Below, in pieces: positions 15,745 to 25,805 of a stretch of DNA of 64,000 nucleotides. The first letter of the stretch is position 1. Every line of letters begins with the position of its first letter. The notes beneath the pieces were generated by a model, which ran no database searches, was not told the DNA's origin, and saw nothing but the letters and a program-made list of their open reading frames with translations. The DNA is from Sphingomonas sp. UV9 (GTDB lineage: Bacteria > Pseudomonadota > Alphaproteobacteria > Sphingomonadales > Sphingomonadaceae), in assembly GCF_004101245.1 (NCBI RefSeq), contig NZ_SCIN01000006.1, forward strand, positions 1 to 64,000, read 5' to 3'. Made by a program: the position numbers and the translations under genes.

Positions 15745-16878
15745 ATGATGACCTCGTTTGCAGACCTCATTCAGCAGGGTAGCACCAACCTGTGGCTGTT
15801 CATCCCGAGCGCGTTGTTGCTGGGCGCTTTGCATGGTTTGGAACCGGGTCATTCCAAAACGATGATGGCCGCGTTCATTATCGCGGTGCGCGGTACGGTC
15901 GGCCAAGCCGTGCTGCTCGGTCTTTGCGCGGCCTTGTCGCATACTGCGATCGTTTGGGGGATCGCGCTCGGCGGCCAGTATCTCGGCCGCGGCATCAACA
16001 CCGAGACGACCGAGCCTTACCTGTTACTCGGCTCTGCGGTCATCGTGCTCGGCATCGGCCTTTGGATGGTCTGGCGCACGCGTGCGGACCAGAAGGCGGA
16101 AGCGGCGCACGATCACCATCATCATCATGGCGAGGATGAGGTCCGCTCAATCGATACCGGCCACGGCATGATGCGTCTCGAAATCTTCGAAGACGGCGTA
16201 CCGCCTCGCTGGCGCGCGCACTTCGGCAAGGGCGGCTGGAAGGCGGATGACGTGACCGTCACCACGACCCGCGACGAGGGACGGTCGCAGACCTTCCGCT
16301 TCGTCGATCGCGGCGACTTTATCGAGAGCGTTGAAGAGATCCCCGAGCCGCACGCCTTTGCAGCGCGGGTGTCGCTCGGACATGGCGGTCACAGCCACGA
16401 CTATGATCTCACATTCGCCGAACACGATCACGGTCACGACCATGGGGCGCCGACGGACGGCCTCAAGGTGACGGGTGACGATGCCTACATGGACGCCCAC
16501 GAGCGTGCCCATGCCTCCGACATCAGTCGCCGTTTCGCCGATCGGAAGGTGACGACCGGCCAGATCGCGCTGTTTGGCCTAACGGGTGGGCTTATCCCCT
16601 GCCCCGCAGCCGTCACAGTTCTCCTGCTCTGCCTCCAACTCAAGCGCCTCTCGCTGGGTGTCGTGTTGGTCAGCGCGTTCAGCGTCGGCTTGGCGGTGAC
16701 AATGGTCAGCGCCGGTGTGATCGCCGCGCTCAGCGTCAACCAGATTCAGAAGCGCTGGTCCGGCTTCGGCGATTTCGCGCGCAAGGCTCCGTACGCATCC
16801 GCCGGCCTGATGATCGTGATCGCGAGCTACATGGCCTATTCCGGCTTGAGCGACCTCAGCCGCATCGGCACAATCTGA
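15745..16878 (+). CDS. rcnA: NicO/RcnA-type nickel-cobalt efflux protein
   Basis: A 377-residue inner-membrane protein from the ATG at 15745, after the ribosome-binding site GGGAAG. The first helix region contains LGALHGLEPGHSKTMMAAFI, the H-x4-D/E-type NicO signature. The middle loop is strongly His-rich (DHHHHHGEDE at about 118-127 and EHDHGHDHGAP at about 228-238). The C-terminus again has several transmembrane segments. RcnA proteins export Ni2+ and Co2+. It is divergent from a CsoR/RcnR-type repressor with shared operators. Confidence 0.85.
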   Translation: MMTSFADLIQQGSTNLWLFIPSALLLGALHGLEPGHSKTMMAAFIIAVRGTVGQAVLLGLCAALSHTAIVWGIALGGQYLGRGINTETTEPYLLLGSAVIVLGIGLWMVWRTRADQKAEAAHDHHHHHGEDEVRSIDTGHGMMRLEIFEDGVPPRWRAHFGKGGWKADDVTVTTTRDEGRSQTFRFVDRGDFIESVEEIPEPHAFAARVSLGHGGHSHDYDLTFAEHDHGHDHGAPTDGLKVTGDDAYMDAHERAHASDISRRFADRKVTTGQIALFGLTGGLIPCPAAVTVLLLCLQLKRLSLGVVLVSAFSVGLAVTMVSAGVIAALSVNQIQKRWSGFGDFARKAPYASAGLMIVIASYMAYSGLSDLSRIGTI

Positions 16879-17422
16879 TGAACCTCGCGCATCTCTTGGC
16901 CGATATGCGTAGGCTGATGGTTGCACAGCAGACCGGATCGACCACGTCGTTCAAACCGACAGTCGCGCCACGTCGGTGATGGTGGTGGCAGCAATAGCCA
17001 TAGTGTCCCTCGAACCGGCAGCGGACCCGCTCGTCTTCTGATCGTCGCTATCGTCCATCGTTGCGTCCCGCGCGATATGTACAGTCGAGCCCGAACCGAA
17101 GTGCGACCGATCTCGTCCCGCGCCGCGAATCAGCGCGCAAACACCCTGAACAGCTAGGGCGCTCACACAATCCGGCAACGAGCCTAAAAGGCTTCGAACG
17201 TTGCACCATGTTGCTCAGCCTGTTCACGCATACTTCTCAGCAGGCCCTACCTGCCAATCCCCTCGGGGGAACCAGCGTGATTGTGGGAGAGCGGTATCCA
17301 TTTCGAGCGGCTCTGCCTTTCATCGATAACGATGACACGCGGTGATATACGGTAAGATAGATCGCTGCCGTCACGCCCCCCCGGTTCGCCGCCGACGATT
17401 AATGCTTCGCAGCGATCCGCCG
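16879..17422. other. Gene-free stretch between rcnA and the czc operon end
   Basis: About 540 bp with no convincing coding region on either strand. The short open frames have poor composition and no ribosome-binding site. No clear terminator, repeat or promoter was identified. The GC content appears lower around 17200-17360 than in the neighbours. Confidence 0.4.
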
Positions 17423-19963
17423 TCATGCTGCTCGCTCTGCCGGATCGCGGTAGGCGAGCAGGCGCAGCGCATTAAAGACGACTAGCAGCGTCGAGCCTTC
17501 GTGCATCGCGACGGCCGGGCCGATCCCAAGGCCGAGGATCGTCGCTGGCACGAGTAACGCGACGACGCCGAGGCTGACGAACACGTTCTGCCGGATGATG
17601 CCGCGGGTATGGCGGCTCAAGCCGATGGCGAACGGCAGATGGGCGAGATCGTCGGCCATCAGCGCAACGTCGGCGGTTTCCAGCGCGACATCTGATCCCG
17701 CAGCGCCCATCGCGATGCCAACCGTCGCACTCGCCATCGCCGGCGCGTCGTTGACGCCATCGCCGACCATCGCAACCTTGTCTTCGCCGGCGAGCTTCTT
17801 GATCGAGGCAACCTTGTCCTCCGGCATCAGGTCGCCCCATGCCTCGTCGAGCCCGACATCCTTTGCGATGGCATCGGCCACCATTTGATGATCGCCCGAG
17901 ATCATAATCATACGGGTGATCCCCATCTCGCGCAGCCGCTTGAGCGCAACCTTGGCCGCTTCGCGCGGCGTGTCCATTAGCCCGATCGCTCCGATGTCCT
18001 TATCGCCCTTGCGGACCACCATCGTCGTGCGCCCGCCCTCGCGCAGGGTGGCGATGGCGTCGGTTGCGTTAGCGTTCAGCGACGGGATGCCTTCCACGCC
18101 GAACATCTCGGCCTTGCCGATCCATACCGTCTCGCCATCGACCGTCGCGGTGACGCCGCGCCCGGTCAGGCTCTTAAGATCGGTCGCGGTCGGCAGCTCC
18201 CGACCGCCCAGGCGCTCGCGTCCATCCTTCACGATCGCCTGCGCCAACGGGTGATCGCTAAGCCCCTCGACCGAGACGGCGAGCGCTAACAGATCCCCTT
18301 CGCTCGCCCCGTCGACGGGAATGACATCGGTGATGCGGGGTTTGCCTTCTGTCAGCGTACCCGTCTTGTCGAACGCGATCGCCTTCAGCGAACCCAGGTT
18401 CTCGAGCGGCGCCCCGCCCTTTACCAGCACTCCGCCGCGTGCGGCGCGTGCGACGCCCGATAGCACCGCGCTGGGGGTGGCGATCGCCAGCGCACAAGGG
18501 CTGGCTGCAACTAGCACCGCCATCGCGCGATAGAAGCTGTCGCGGAACGGTTCGTCGACTACGACCCAAGCGAACAGCAGGAGAAACGAGAGGGCCAGCA
18601 CCGCGGGGACGAAGATGCGCTCAAACCGATCGGTAAACCGCTGCGTGGGGGATTTTTGCGTCTCCGCCTCGCTCACCATCTTTACGACCTTGGCGAGCGC
18701 GCTTTCATCGGAACGCCGCGTCACCTCTATCTCGATCGCGGCACCACCATTGATCGTGCCAGCGAACACCCGCGACGTCGCCTCGACCGTATCGGGCTTC
18801 GCTCGAGCTACCTCGACATCGCGAACAGGCTCCTTGTCGACGGGGATGCTCTCGCCGGTAACAGGCGCCTGGTTGATTGCGCTAGATCCTTTGATGACGA
18901 AGCCATCGGCGGGTAGGCGCTCATTCGGACGCACGATCACAACGTCGCCAACCACCAGCTCCTCGACGGCCAGCTCCGTGGTTTGCCCGTCACGGCGCAC
19001 CGTCGCCGTTGCGGGCGCAAGTTCGGCAAGTGCCTCGATAGCGCGCTTGGCGCGCCCCATCGCATAATGCTCGAGCGCATGGCCGAGGCTGAACAGAAAC
19101 AGCAGCAGCGCGCCTTCCGCCCAGGCTCCCAGCGCCGCAGCGCCGGCGGCCGCGACGAGCATCAGCGTGTCGATCTCGAATTTCTTAAGCCTTAGGTTGT
19201 CGATCGCTTCACGCAGCGTGAAGAAGCCGCCGAAGAGGTAGGCGCCGATATAGAAGGCCGTCGGCAGCCAGTCGGACGCGCCAGCAGCCAGCTTCTCGAT
19301 GGCGAAGCCGATCGCCAGCAACGCGCCGCACGCCAGCGCGAATATCAGCTCAGTATAAGGACCGAGGAAATTAGCGTGCGCGTGATCGTGACCATCACCC
19401 GGTCCATGCTTTTCCGGACCTTCGGCATGGCCGCGATCACCGTGATCGTGCCCCGCATGGTCCCCGGCAACGTGATCGTATCCGGCATAGTCGCCGGCAT
19501 AATCGGATCCAATCCGCTTACCAGGCTTGACCTTGAGCTTACCCAGGATCGCGACGATGGTCGCCTCGTCGATGCGTTCCTTGTCATATTCGACCCGGAG
19601 GCTGCCTGAGGCGTTGGCCTCAGCCTGTAGCACGCCCGGCGCACGGCACAGCGTTTCGCAGACAGTGCGGGCGCGACGTTCATGGCTTATACCCTCGACC
19701 TGCCAGGTCGCATGACCATATCGCCCGCTGATCTCAGCGCCCGCCGCCCGCACCATCTCGCGCACGCGCGGCAGCGGTAGCGCGGCCCCATCGAAATGAA
19801 TGCAGAGCTTCGCCGGACTGTCACCATCGGCAGGCAGGACGTGCGCGCGCTCGACGCCGGGTTTAGCGCTCAACGTCGAGACGAGACGCCCGACACAGGC
19901 ATCGGCCGCGTCGGGGACCTTTGGCAGAAGGACAGGAATATCGAGTTCAAGCTTGTCGGTCAT
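17423..19963 (-). CDS. czcP: P1B-4-type metal-exporting ATPase (CzcP-like)
   Basis: An 846-residue protein from the ATG at 19963 (MTDKLELDIPVLLPKV). The N-terminus has two HMA-like folds without the usual C-x-x-C, then a His/Asp/Gly-rich segment. The core has the SPCALAIATP membrane motif, phosphorylation site DKTGTLTEGKP near residue 530, MVGDGVNDAPA, and HEGST in the last membrane pair. SPC with HEG(S/G)T defines the P1B-4 group (CzcP, PfeT, CoaT), which exports Zn, Co or Fe. It is the last gene of the czc operon and overlaps the CDF gene by 4 nt. Confidence 0.85.
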   Translation of the reverse strand: MTDKLELDIPVLLPKVPDAADACVGRLVSTLSAKPGVERAHVLPADGDSPAKLCIHFDGAALPLPRVREMVRAAGAEISGRYGHATWQVEGISHERRARTVCETLCRAPGVLQAEANASGSLRVEYDKERIDEATIVAILGKLKVKPGKRIGSDYAGDYAGYDHVAGDHAGHDHGDRGHAEGPEKHGPGDGHDHAHANFLGPYTELIFALACGALLAIGFAIEKLAAGASDWLPTAFYIGAYLFGGFFTLREAIDNLRLKKFEIDTLMLVAAAGAAALGAWAEGALLLFLFSLGHALEHYAMGRAKRAIEALAELAPATATVRRDGQTTELAVEELVVGDVVIVRPNERLPADGFVIKGSSAINQAPVTGESIPVDKEPVRDVEVARAKPDTVEATSRVFAGTINGGAAIEIEVTRRSDESALAKVVKMVSEAETQKSPTQRFTDRFERIFVPAVLALSFLLLFAWVVVDEPFRDSFYRAMAVLVAASPCALAIATPSAVLSGVARAARGGVLVKGGAPLENLGSLKAIAFDKTGTLTEGKPRITDVIPVDGASEGDLLALAVSVEGLSDHPLAQAIVKDGRERLGGRELPTATDLKSLTGRGVTATVDGETVWIGKAEMFGVEGIPSLNANATDAIATLREGGRTTMVVRKGDKDIGAIGLMDTPREAAKVALKRLREMGITRMIMISGDHQMVADAIAKDVGLDEAWGDLMPEDKVASIKKLAGEDKVAMVGDGVNDAPAMASATVGIAMGAAGSDVALETADVALMADDLAHLPFAIGLSRHTRGIIRQNVFVSLGVVALLVPATILGLGIGPAVAMHEGSTLLVVFNALRLLAYRDPAERAA

Positions 19964-20568
19964 CGCGTCGTCTCCGCATTGGTCTTGGTTTCTGCGCGTG
20001 CGTCGCGCAGGATCTCGATGCCGCCTTTGATCGCGATAAGAGCGGTGGCCAGGCCGACCAGAAGATCGGGCCAATTCGTCCCCAGCCATAGCACTAGCGC
20101 GCCCGCGATCAGGATGCCGCCGTTGGAAATGAAATCGTTGAAGCTGAAGGTCGTCGCGGCACGCAGGTTCACGTCGGGCTTTTTGATCCGCTGAAGCAGG
20201 CGCAGGCAGATATAATTCACAACGCCAGCGATCGCCGACATGACCATCATCGTTGGCCCGATCGGATCACTGCCCTGGACGTAGCGACGACCGACGTCGA
20301 GCAAGATGCCCCCGGCAAACAGGAGCAGCATTACACCGGATGCCATCGCGGCCCGGGTCTTCCACGTGCGTCCGTGGCTGAGAGCGGCGAGACTCAGCCC
20401 ATAGACAGCCGTGTCGGAAAGATTATCGACGCCGTTGGCAATAAGCGCGCTCGAGTCGCCGATCAGGCCGGTGGCGAAGAAACCGGCGGCGATCGCCGCG
20501 TTGAGCAGCAGCACGATCCAAAGTGTGCGCCGCTCGTCAAGAACCTTCCCGCCCGGTGAAGCCGTCAT
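19960..20568 (-). CDS. CDF-family cation transporter, short form
   Basis: A 202-residue protein with about six transmembrane helices. The CDF metal site is visible in helix 2 (LIANGVDNLSDTAVYG) and helix 5 (FSFNDFISNGGI). The C-terminal cytoplasmic domain of typical CDF proteins is missing, as in short CzcD-like transporters. It should exchange Zn2+, Co2+ or Cd2+ for protons at the inner membrane. It overlaps both the ZIP gene upstream and the P-type ATPase downstream by 4 nt. Confidence 0.8.
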   Translation of the reverse strand: MTASPGGKVLDERRTLWIVLLLNAAIAAGFFATGLIGDSSALIANGVDNLSDTAVYGLSLAALSHGRTWKTRAAMASGVMLLLFAGGILLDVGRRYVQGSDPIGPTMMVMSAIAGVVNYICLRLLQRIKKPDVNLRAATTFSFNDFISNGGILIAGALVLWLGTNWPDLLVGLATALIAIKGGIEILRDARAETKTNAETTR

Positions 20569-21248
20569 GCCATGACCTCCTCGATCAGGAGCAGCGCGAG
20601 AAAACCGACGAAGAACATGGCGCTGATGAGCGGCGAGTCAGGCTTCTCATGCGCCTCGACCAGCAGTTCCTCGGTGACGAGGTAGAGCAGCGCCATCAGG
20701 CCGAAGCTCAGGAACCCGGTGATCCACACCGGTGACAGGAGCGCCACCGGTTGCGCGATGAGCGCGCCGATCGGCATCAGCAATGCCAGCGCGCAGGTCA
20801 GGCCGATCGCCTTCACCTTGCGATATCGGCTCGCCAGATCGTTGGTGAGCGTCAGGGCCAGGAACAGCACTTCGAGCGTCAGCGCGACGGCCAGCAACGT
20901 TCCCGCCTTCTCGCCAGCGATGAAGGCGAGGCCCAGCACCAGGCCGTCGATCGCCAGATCAAGCCCTATCGCCGCGAGCAGCGCCACGGGGCCTTCAAAC
21001 CGGCTTTCCGCCGCCTTGAGGCCGAGCATCACCGCCACACCGATCGCGCCGCCGATCAGCGTCGCTGTCGGCGATCCGCCGTGCATCACCAGCGGCAGGA
21101 TCTCGGTCGCTGCCGCGGCGAACACCACGCCGGCTGCGAGGTGCTGCATGGCCGCGACCAGCTTCTCGCCGGGCGTGCGCCACCCAGCGATGAGCGCGCC
21201 GATGATGATCGCCATCATGGGAATCAGGGAGAACTTGAGCGCTGCCAT
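20565..21248 (-). CDS. ZIP-family metal transporter
   Basis: A 227-residue protein with about eight membrane segments from the ATG at 21248 (MAALKFSLIPMMAIIIGALIAG). The HLAAGVVFAAAATEILP and later IGLDLAIDGLVLGLAF/EVLFLALTL segments carry the acidic and His residues expected of a ZIP transport site. ZIP proteins usually import divalent metals. Placing one in an efflux operon is odd; it may act in reverse or help cytoplasmic zinc balance. It follows the MliC-like gene by 31 nt. Confidence 0.75.
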   Translation of the reverse strand: MAALKFSLIPMMAIIIGALIAGWRTPGEKLVAAMQHLAAGVVFAAAATEILPLVMHGGSPTATLIGGAIGVAVMLGLKAAESRFEGPVALLAAIGLDLAIDGLVLGLAFIAGEKAGTLLAVALTLEVLFLALTLTNDLASRYRKVKAIGLTCALALLMPIGALIAQPVALLSPVWITGFLSFGLMALLYLVTEELLVEAHEKPDSPLISAMFFVGFLALLLIEEVMA

Positions 21249-21279
21249 TGTCAGCGCTCCCAGCCATAGAGCGTTGCGA

Positions 21280-21660
21280 TCACGAGGCGTTTTCCTTCGT
21301 GCAGAGGATCGGGCGCTTGCCCGGTGCCTCGATCTTGATCTGGTCGCCGGCGAAGGTCGCGCTTTTCGCGACGCCGACATATTGGAGGCCCTGCATGGGC
21401 GCGGTCAGGACGGTCGGCGCCGCGCGCGCGTCGCGCCGGAACTCGACCGTGAGGCCCTGATCCCTGTAATCAACGATGAGCGTCTGGTCATCGTCGCATC
21501 GGTAGAGATGGCGGCCAGGCGCCCCACTCGCCACGCCGCTGTCACCTGCGTGAATTTCCTGTTCGGTTGGCGGCCCCTTCTGGGGTTGCTCGGAACAGGC
21601 GGCGAGCGCCAGCGCGAGACAGGCACCGGTACGGGTAAATCCGGTTCGAAAGGGTATCAT
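21280..21660 (-). CDS. MliC-like lipoprotein in the czc operon
   Basis: A 126-residue protein with a lipoprotein signal (LALALAACS, lipobox Cys about residue 22). The mature domain fits the MliC fold of c-type lysozyme inhibitors: LYRCDDDQTLIVDYRDQG ... LQYVGV ... RPILC, with the Cys pair expected to form a disulfide. It overlaps the SRPBCC gene by 4 nt. The family's usual role is envelope protection. Here, within a metal-efflux operon, it may bind metal or protect the envelope under metal stress. Confidence 0.7.
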   Translation of the reverse strand: MIPFRTGFTRTGACLALALAACSEQPQKGPPTEQEIHAGDSGVASGAPGRHLYRCDDDQTLIVDYRDQGLTVEFRRDARAAPTVLTAPMQGLQYVGVAKSATFAGDQIKIEAPGKRPILCTKENAS

Positions 21661-22232
21661 TTGTGCCCCCGGGTTTTCCGACCGCCGTGACGCGGCGACG
21701 CAGGAAGCGGCTTCGCGCCGGGTTGCACTGCCAACCGCCGCAATTGGCGGTCCAGGCACCGATCTGATTGCACGAGTCCGGCCTGTAGCTTCCGGCGCAG
21801 CAGCGCAGTCCACATCCCGCTAAGGAAGCCATGGAAGCGCAAGCGATGTCGCAAGCGAGTGCCGACAGGATCGCGCTCCAGCTCATAAATCTCTTCGAAC
21901 TGCAGAAGCTTTGCCACCCCCGCGGTCCAAGCAAACGCGACCGGCTTTTCGACACGGGTGATGTCGGCCGCCGTCGTGACAGGTTTCCCAAGCCCCCCGA
22001 TGCGGAAGCTGTACGTTGCCTCGCCACCCTCGACCGCTTCACCCGCGAGTTGAGTGAACGGCTTCCATTGCGAATGCGCGGCGAAGTCCGTGAGGACCGA
22101 CCACACGCGCAGCGGCGATGCCGTCAGGATCACGACATTCTCGATCGCGGCGCGCCCGGTATCCGCCGGGCGCGCACTATCAGGGGAAGCGCCAACTGGA
22201 CCAATCGCTACGCCATGCTCAACGTCCGTCAT
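21657..22232 (-). CDS. SRPBCC-fold protein in the czc operon
   Basis: A 191-residue protein from the ATG at 22232 (MTDVEHGVAIG); it overlaps the end of the DUF190 gene by 14 nt. Residues about 35-140 show the START/SRPBCC pattern (IENVVILTASPLRVWSVLTDFAAHSQWKPF ... RHRLRFHGFLSGMWTALLRRKLQAGL). These folds bind hydrophobic ligands. The C-terminal 35 residues are basic. I see no metal-binding motif. Its place between DUF190 and MliC-like genes is unusual. Confidence 0.7.
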   Translation of the reverse strand: MTDVEHGVAIGPVGASPDSARPADTGRAAIENVVILTASPLRVWSVLTDFAAHSQWKPFTQLAGEAVEGGEATYSFRIGGLGKPVTTAADITRVEKPVAFAWTAGVAKLLQFEEIYELERDPVGTRLRHRLRFHGFLSGMWTALLRRKLQAGLVQSDRCLDRQLRRLAVQPGAKPLPASPRHGGRKTRGHK

Positions 22233-22560
22233 CGTCCGCGTCCGCGTCGGCATGGAGGTCGATGATTTCCACCGCCTCCAGCGTTATCAGGCCGATTCCC
22301 TTCAAGTCGTGCAAGCCCGTCATGAAGGTCCGAAGTTTCGCGTCGTCGTCGACGATCTCGATCACCACCGATCGGTCGTTCTCGAGGATATGACGACGGT
22401 GTGTGTGCGCCGATCGCCCGATCCCGATCATCGCCTCGATCACCGTCGCACCGCCGAGACGGGCGTCGCGCGCCCGCTCGGCTATGAGTTCAAAGACCTT
22501 GCGGTCCCCAAAATACGCATTCTCGTCGGTATACACCCGCAGCAGTTTCATCATCGTCAT
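22219..22560 (-). CDS. DUF190-family (PII-like) protein
   Basis: A 113-residue protein starting MTMMKLLRVYTDENAYFGDRKVFELIAERAR. It matches the DUF190 pattern with GATVIEAMIGIGRSAHTHR and RSVVIEIVDDDAKLRTFM, a PII-like trimeric ferredoxin fold. The tail HADADADDD is acidic. DUF190 proteins commonly accompany transporters such as CrcB and may sense nucleotides. It overlaps the czcA stop by 3 nt (start within ATGA), so it is translated with the RND pump and may regulate it. Confidence 0.8.
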   Translation of the reverse strand: MTMMKLLRVYTDENAYFGDRKVFELIAERARDARLGGATVIEAMIGIGRSAHTHRRHILENDRSVVIEIVDDDAKLRTFMTGLHDLKGIGLITLEAVEIIDLHADADADDDGR

Positions 22561-25500
22561 GCCGTGGCCCCCTCGTGTGCGTCGGTCAGTTGGTCGTCAT
22601 CCTTTGTTCGTTTGCCTGACGTCGCCCCCAAGACGACCTTGGCGATGGCTGGAAGCACCAGCAGGGTCAGGATGGTCGCGGCAACGAGGCCACCGATCAC
22701 GGTCACGGCGAGCGGCTTCTGCACCTCCGCGCCGGTGCCGTGCGCGAGCGCCATCGGCACGAAGCCGATCGCGGGCACGAACCCCGTCATGATGACCGCC
22801 CGCATCTTGTCGGCCATGCCTGCCCGGATCGCCTCCGCGATCGGCATCCCAGCTTCGCTGTGATCCCGGATCGCGGTCATCACCACGAGCCCGTTCAACA
22901 CCGCCACACCGGCGAGGCAGATAAACCCGACCGCCGCCGACACCGAGAAGTTGATGCCGGTCAGCGCCAGTGTGAACACGCCGCCAGCCAGCCCCAGCGG
23001 CACCGCCAGGAACACCGATGCCGCCCGGCCGAACCCGCCGAGCGCCATGTAGAGCAGCCCGAAGATCGCGAGGAAGCAGAGCGGTACGACGATCGACAAG
23101 CGTGCCGAGGCCGCCTGCAGGTTCTCGAACTGACCACCCCATTCGAGATAGTAGCCGGCCGGCAGCTTCACTTTCGCGATCTTTGCCTGCGCTTCTGCCA
23201 CGAACGAGCCCGCATCGCGTCCGCCAAGGTTTACCTGAACGACGACACGACGCTTTCCATTCTCCCGGCTGATCTGGTTCAGCCCCTCGGTCAGCCGGAT
23301 TTGTGCCACCTGTGCAAGCGGCACCTGTGCCCGGGGACGTCCTTCGACTTCCGGCAGCAGCACTGGCAGCGACCGAATGTCGTCGAGGTTGGCACGCGTC
23401 GCCTCGGGCACTCGCACGGTGACGTCGAACCGACGATCGCCCTCGTATACCAATCCCGATTCACGCCCGCCCAGGCCCGCCGCGATCGTATCGGATACAT
23501 CGCGCACCGTGAGGCCGAGCCGCGCGATGGCCGCACGGTCGAGCTTCACGTCAAGCGCCGGCGCGCCACCGACCTGTTCAGCCTTGACGCTTGTGGCACC
23601 AGGGATGGTCTGCAGGACACGCACCATCTCATTCGCGGTCTGCGACATCTTGTCGAGATCGTCACCGTAGAGCTTGATCGCGACGTCGCCGCGGACGCCG
23701 GCAATCAGCTCGTTGAAGCGAAGCTGGATCGGCTGGCTGACCTCGTAAAGGTTACCGAGCAGTCCACCCGTCGCCTTCTCAATCTTGGCGACGACATCGG
23801 CTTTGGTAACGCCCTCGGCCCATTCATCCTGAGGCTTCAGGATAACAAAGCCGTCCGAGACGTTCGGCGGCATCGGGTCGGTCGCAACTTCCGCGGTACC
23901 TGTCTTGGAGAACATCAAGGAAACCTCGGGGATTTTCTTCACCGCCTCCTCGACCTTGCGCTCCATCAGCAGCGATTGTTCGAGACTGACCGAGGGCACG
24001 CGCGTGGACGCGAAAGCCAGGTTCTTTTCGTCAAGCTGGGGGATAAATTCCGATCCCAGCAACCCGAACGCCGGGATCGCCGCCAGGAAGAAGGCAAGTC
24101 CGCCGAGGATAAACGGCCACGGCCGCGCAATCGCCTTGTCCAGCAGCGGTAGGTAGCCCGCCTTGGACTTGCGGATCAGCCACACGTCCTTTTCCGCGAC
24201 CTTGCCGCTGATCAGGATAGCAACCAGTGCGGGAACAAGCGTGATCGCCAGCACGAATGCCGCCACCAGCGCGAGCATGATCGTGATCGCCATCGGCGAG
24301 AACGTCTTGCCTTCGGTGCCGGTGAAGGTCAGCAGCGGGGCAAACGCGAGCAGGATGATCGCCTGGCCGAATACGGTCGGCTTGATCATCTCCTGCGCCG
24401 CCCGCATCGTCTCTTCAAGCCGTTCCCGAAGCGCGAGCAACCGGCCTTCATGTTCCTGTCGATGCGCCAATCTTGCGAGACAGTTTTCGATGATGATGAC
24501 TGCGCCGTCCACGATCAGACCAAAGTCGAGCGCTCCCAGGCTCATCAAATTGCCGGGGACGTTGAACGCGTTCATTCCCATGGCCATCATCAGGAACGAG
24601 AAGGGGATCACCAGCACCGCGATCACTGCGGCACGCCAGTTACCCAGCAGCAAGAACAGCGCAACCGCAACGAGGATCGCGCCCTCGGTCAGGTTGCGCT
24701 GTACCGTAGCCACCGTAGCGCCGACCAGCTCGGCGCGGTTCAGCACTACCTTTACCTGTATCCCGTTTGGCAGGGTCTTGGTTATCTGATCGAGCTTGGT
24801 CGACGCCTGCTCGGCAACGACGCGGCTGTTCTGCCCGATCAGCATCAGCACCGTGCCGATCACCGCTTCCCGCCCGTTCATGCTCCCCGCACCCGTGCGC
24901 AGATCGCCGCCGATGCGGACGTTGGCGATCTGGCCGATCGTAATCGGCGTTCCACCCCGCGTTGCCGCGACGGCATTTCGGATTTCATCGACGGTTCGCA
25001 CGCGAGAGTCGACGCGGACCAGATAGGCTTCGCCGCCCTTGTTATAATAGTTAGCGCCGACCGCGAGGTTGGCGTTTTCGAGCGCTTGTCCGAGCTCGCT
25101 GTACGAGATGCCGAAGCTGGCGAGCTTCGTCGGATCGGGTTCGACCACGAACGTCTTGGCAAAGCCACCGATGGAATCGACGCCTGCCACGCCTTTCACC
25201 GAGCGAAGCTGCGGACCGATGATCCAGTCCTGCACGGTACGCAGATAACCGGCTTTCTCGACAGCGTCGGTCAACCGTTCGCCTTCCGGCGTCAGGTAGC
25301 TGCCATCTGGCTGCCAGCCGGGTTGGCCCGCCACCTTCTTCGCGCCTTTTCCGTCCGGATTGGCGTAGCCGACCGTGTACATGACGATCTCGCCGAGACC
25401 GGTTGTAACCGGCCCGATCTGCGGTTCCACGCCGTCCGGCAGGTTCTCAGCGGCCTGCCGCAGACGTTCGCCGACCTGCTGCCGCGCGAAGTAGAGGTCG

Positions 25501-25802
25501 GTGCTGTCGGTGAAGATCGCGCTGACCTGGCTGAAGCCGTTGCGCGAGATGGAGCGCGTCGTCTCCAGGCCGGGGATGCCGGCGAGCGATATTTCTACCG
25601 GGTAGGTTACGAGCTTTTCGATCTCGACCGGTGAAAGCCGCGGATCGACCGTATTGATCTGAACCTGTTTGGTGGTGATGTCGGGCACCGCGTCGATCGG
25701 CAGCTTGGTAAGCTGCCACACGCCGAGGCCGGCGATGACGAGGAACAAGGCTAGGACCGTCCAGCGGGCGCGGACGGAAAGCGCCATGAGGTTGGCTATC
25801 AT
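22557..25802 (-). CDS. czcA: HME-RND heavy-metal efflux pump CzcA
   Basis: A 1081-residue inner-membrane pump with the usual duplicated RND layout (two large periplasmic loops, 12 transmembrane helices). It begins MIANLMALSVRARWTVLALF and shows LDFGLIVDGAVIIIEN near residue 430, the helix-4 metal and proton pathway of CzcA proteins. It exports Zn2+, Cd2+ or Co2+ from the periplasm together with CzcB and CzcC. It follows czcB after 3 nt and overlaps DUF190. Confidence 0.93.
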   Translation of the reverse strand: MIANLMALSVRARWTVLALFLVIAGLGVWQLTKLPIDAVPDITTKQVQINTVDPRLSPVEIEKLVTYPVEISLAGIPGLETTRSISRNGFSQVSAIFTDSTDLYFARQQVGERLRQAAENLPDGVEPQIGPVTTGLGEIVMYTVGYANPDGKGAKKVAGQPGWQPDGSYLTPEGERLTDAVEKAGYLRTVQDWIIGPQLRSVKGVAGVDSIGGFAKTFVVEPDPTKLASFGISYSELGQALENANLAVGANYYNKGGEAYLVRVDSRVRTVDEIRNAVAATRGGTPITIGQIANVRIGGDLRTGAGSMNGREAVIGTVLMLIGQNSRVVAEQASTKLDQITKTLPNGIQVKVVLNRAELVGATVATVQRNLTEGAILVAVALFLLLGNWRAAVIAVLVIPFSFLMMAMGMNAFNVPGNLMSLGALDFGLIVDGAVIIIENCLARLAHRQEHEGRLLALRERLEETMRAAQEMIKPTVFGQAIILLAFAPLLTFTGTEGKTFSPMAITIMLALVAAFVLAITLVPALVAILISGKVAEKDVWLIRKSKAGYLPLLDKAIARPWPFILGGLAFFLAAIPAFGLLGSEFIPQLDEKNLAFASTRVPSVSLEQSLLMERKVEEAVKKIPEVSLMFSKTGTAEVATDPMPPNVSDGFVILKPQDEWAEGVTKADVVAKIEKATGGLLGNLYEVSQPIQLRFNELIAGVRGDVAIKLYGDDLDKMSQTANEMVRVLQTIPGATSVKAEQVGGAPALDVKLDRAAIARLGLTVRDVSDTIAAGLGGRESGLVYEGDRRFDVTVRVPEATRANLDDIRSLPVLLPEVEGRPRAQVPLAQVAQIRLTEGLNQISRENGKRRVVVQVNLGGRDAGSFVAEAQAKIAKVKLPAGYYLEWGGQFENLQAASARLSIVVPLCFLAIFGLLYMALGGFGRAASVFLAVPLGLAGGVFTLALTGINFSVSAAVGFICLAGVAVLNGLVVMTAIRDHSEAGMPIAEAIRAGMADKMRAVIMTGFVPAIGFVPMALAHGTGAEVQKPLAVTVIGGLVAATILTLLVLPAIAKVVLGATSGKRTKDDDQLTDAHEGATA

Positions 25803-25805
25803 GGT

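Noticed and set aside
16951..17345. Short open frames after rcnA on both strands
   Set aside because: They lack ribosome-binding sites and plausible composition; the stretch is described as gene-free.
20360..20375. A CACGTG near 20365 as a seventh parS-like site
   Set aside because: The outer bases do not pair, so it is not a copy of the repeated palindrome.
22740..24152. A 470-residue open frame opposite czcA
   Set aside because: It is a complementary-strand shadow of the pump, with no recognisable domain.
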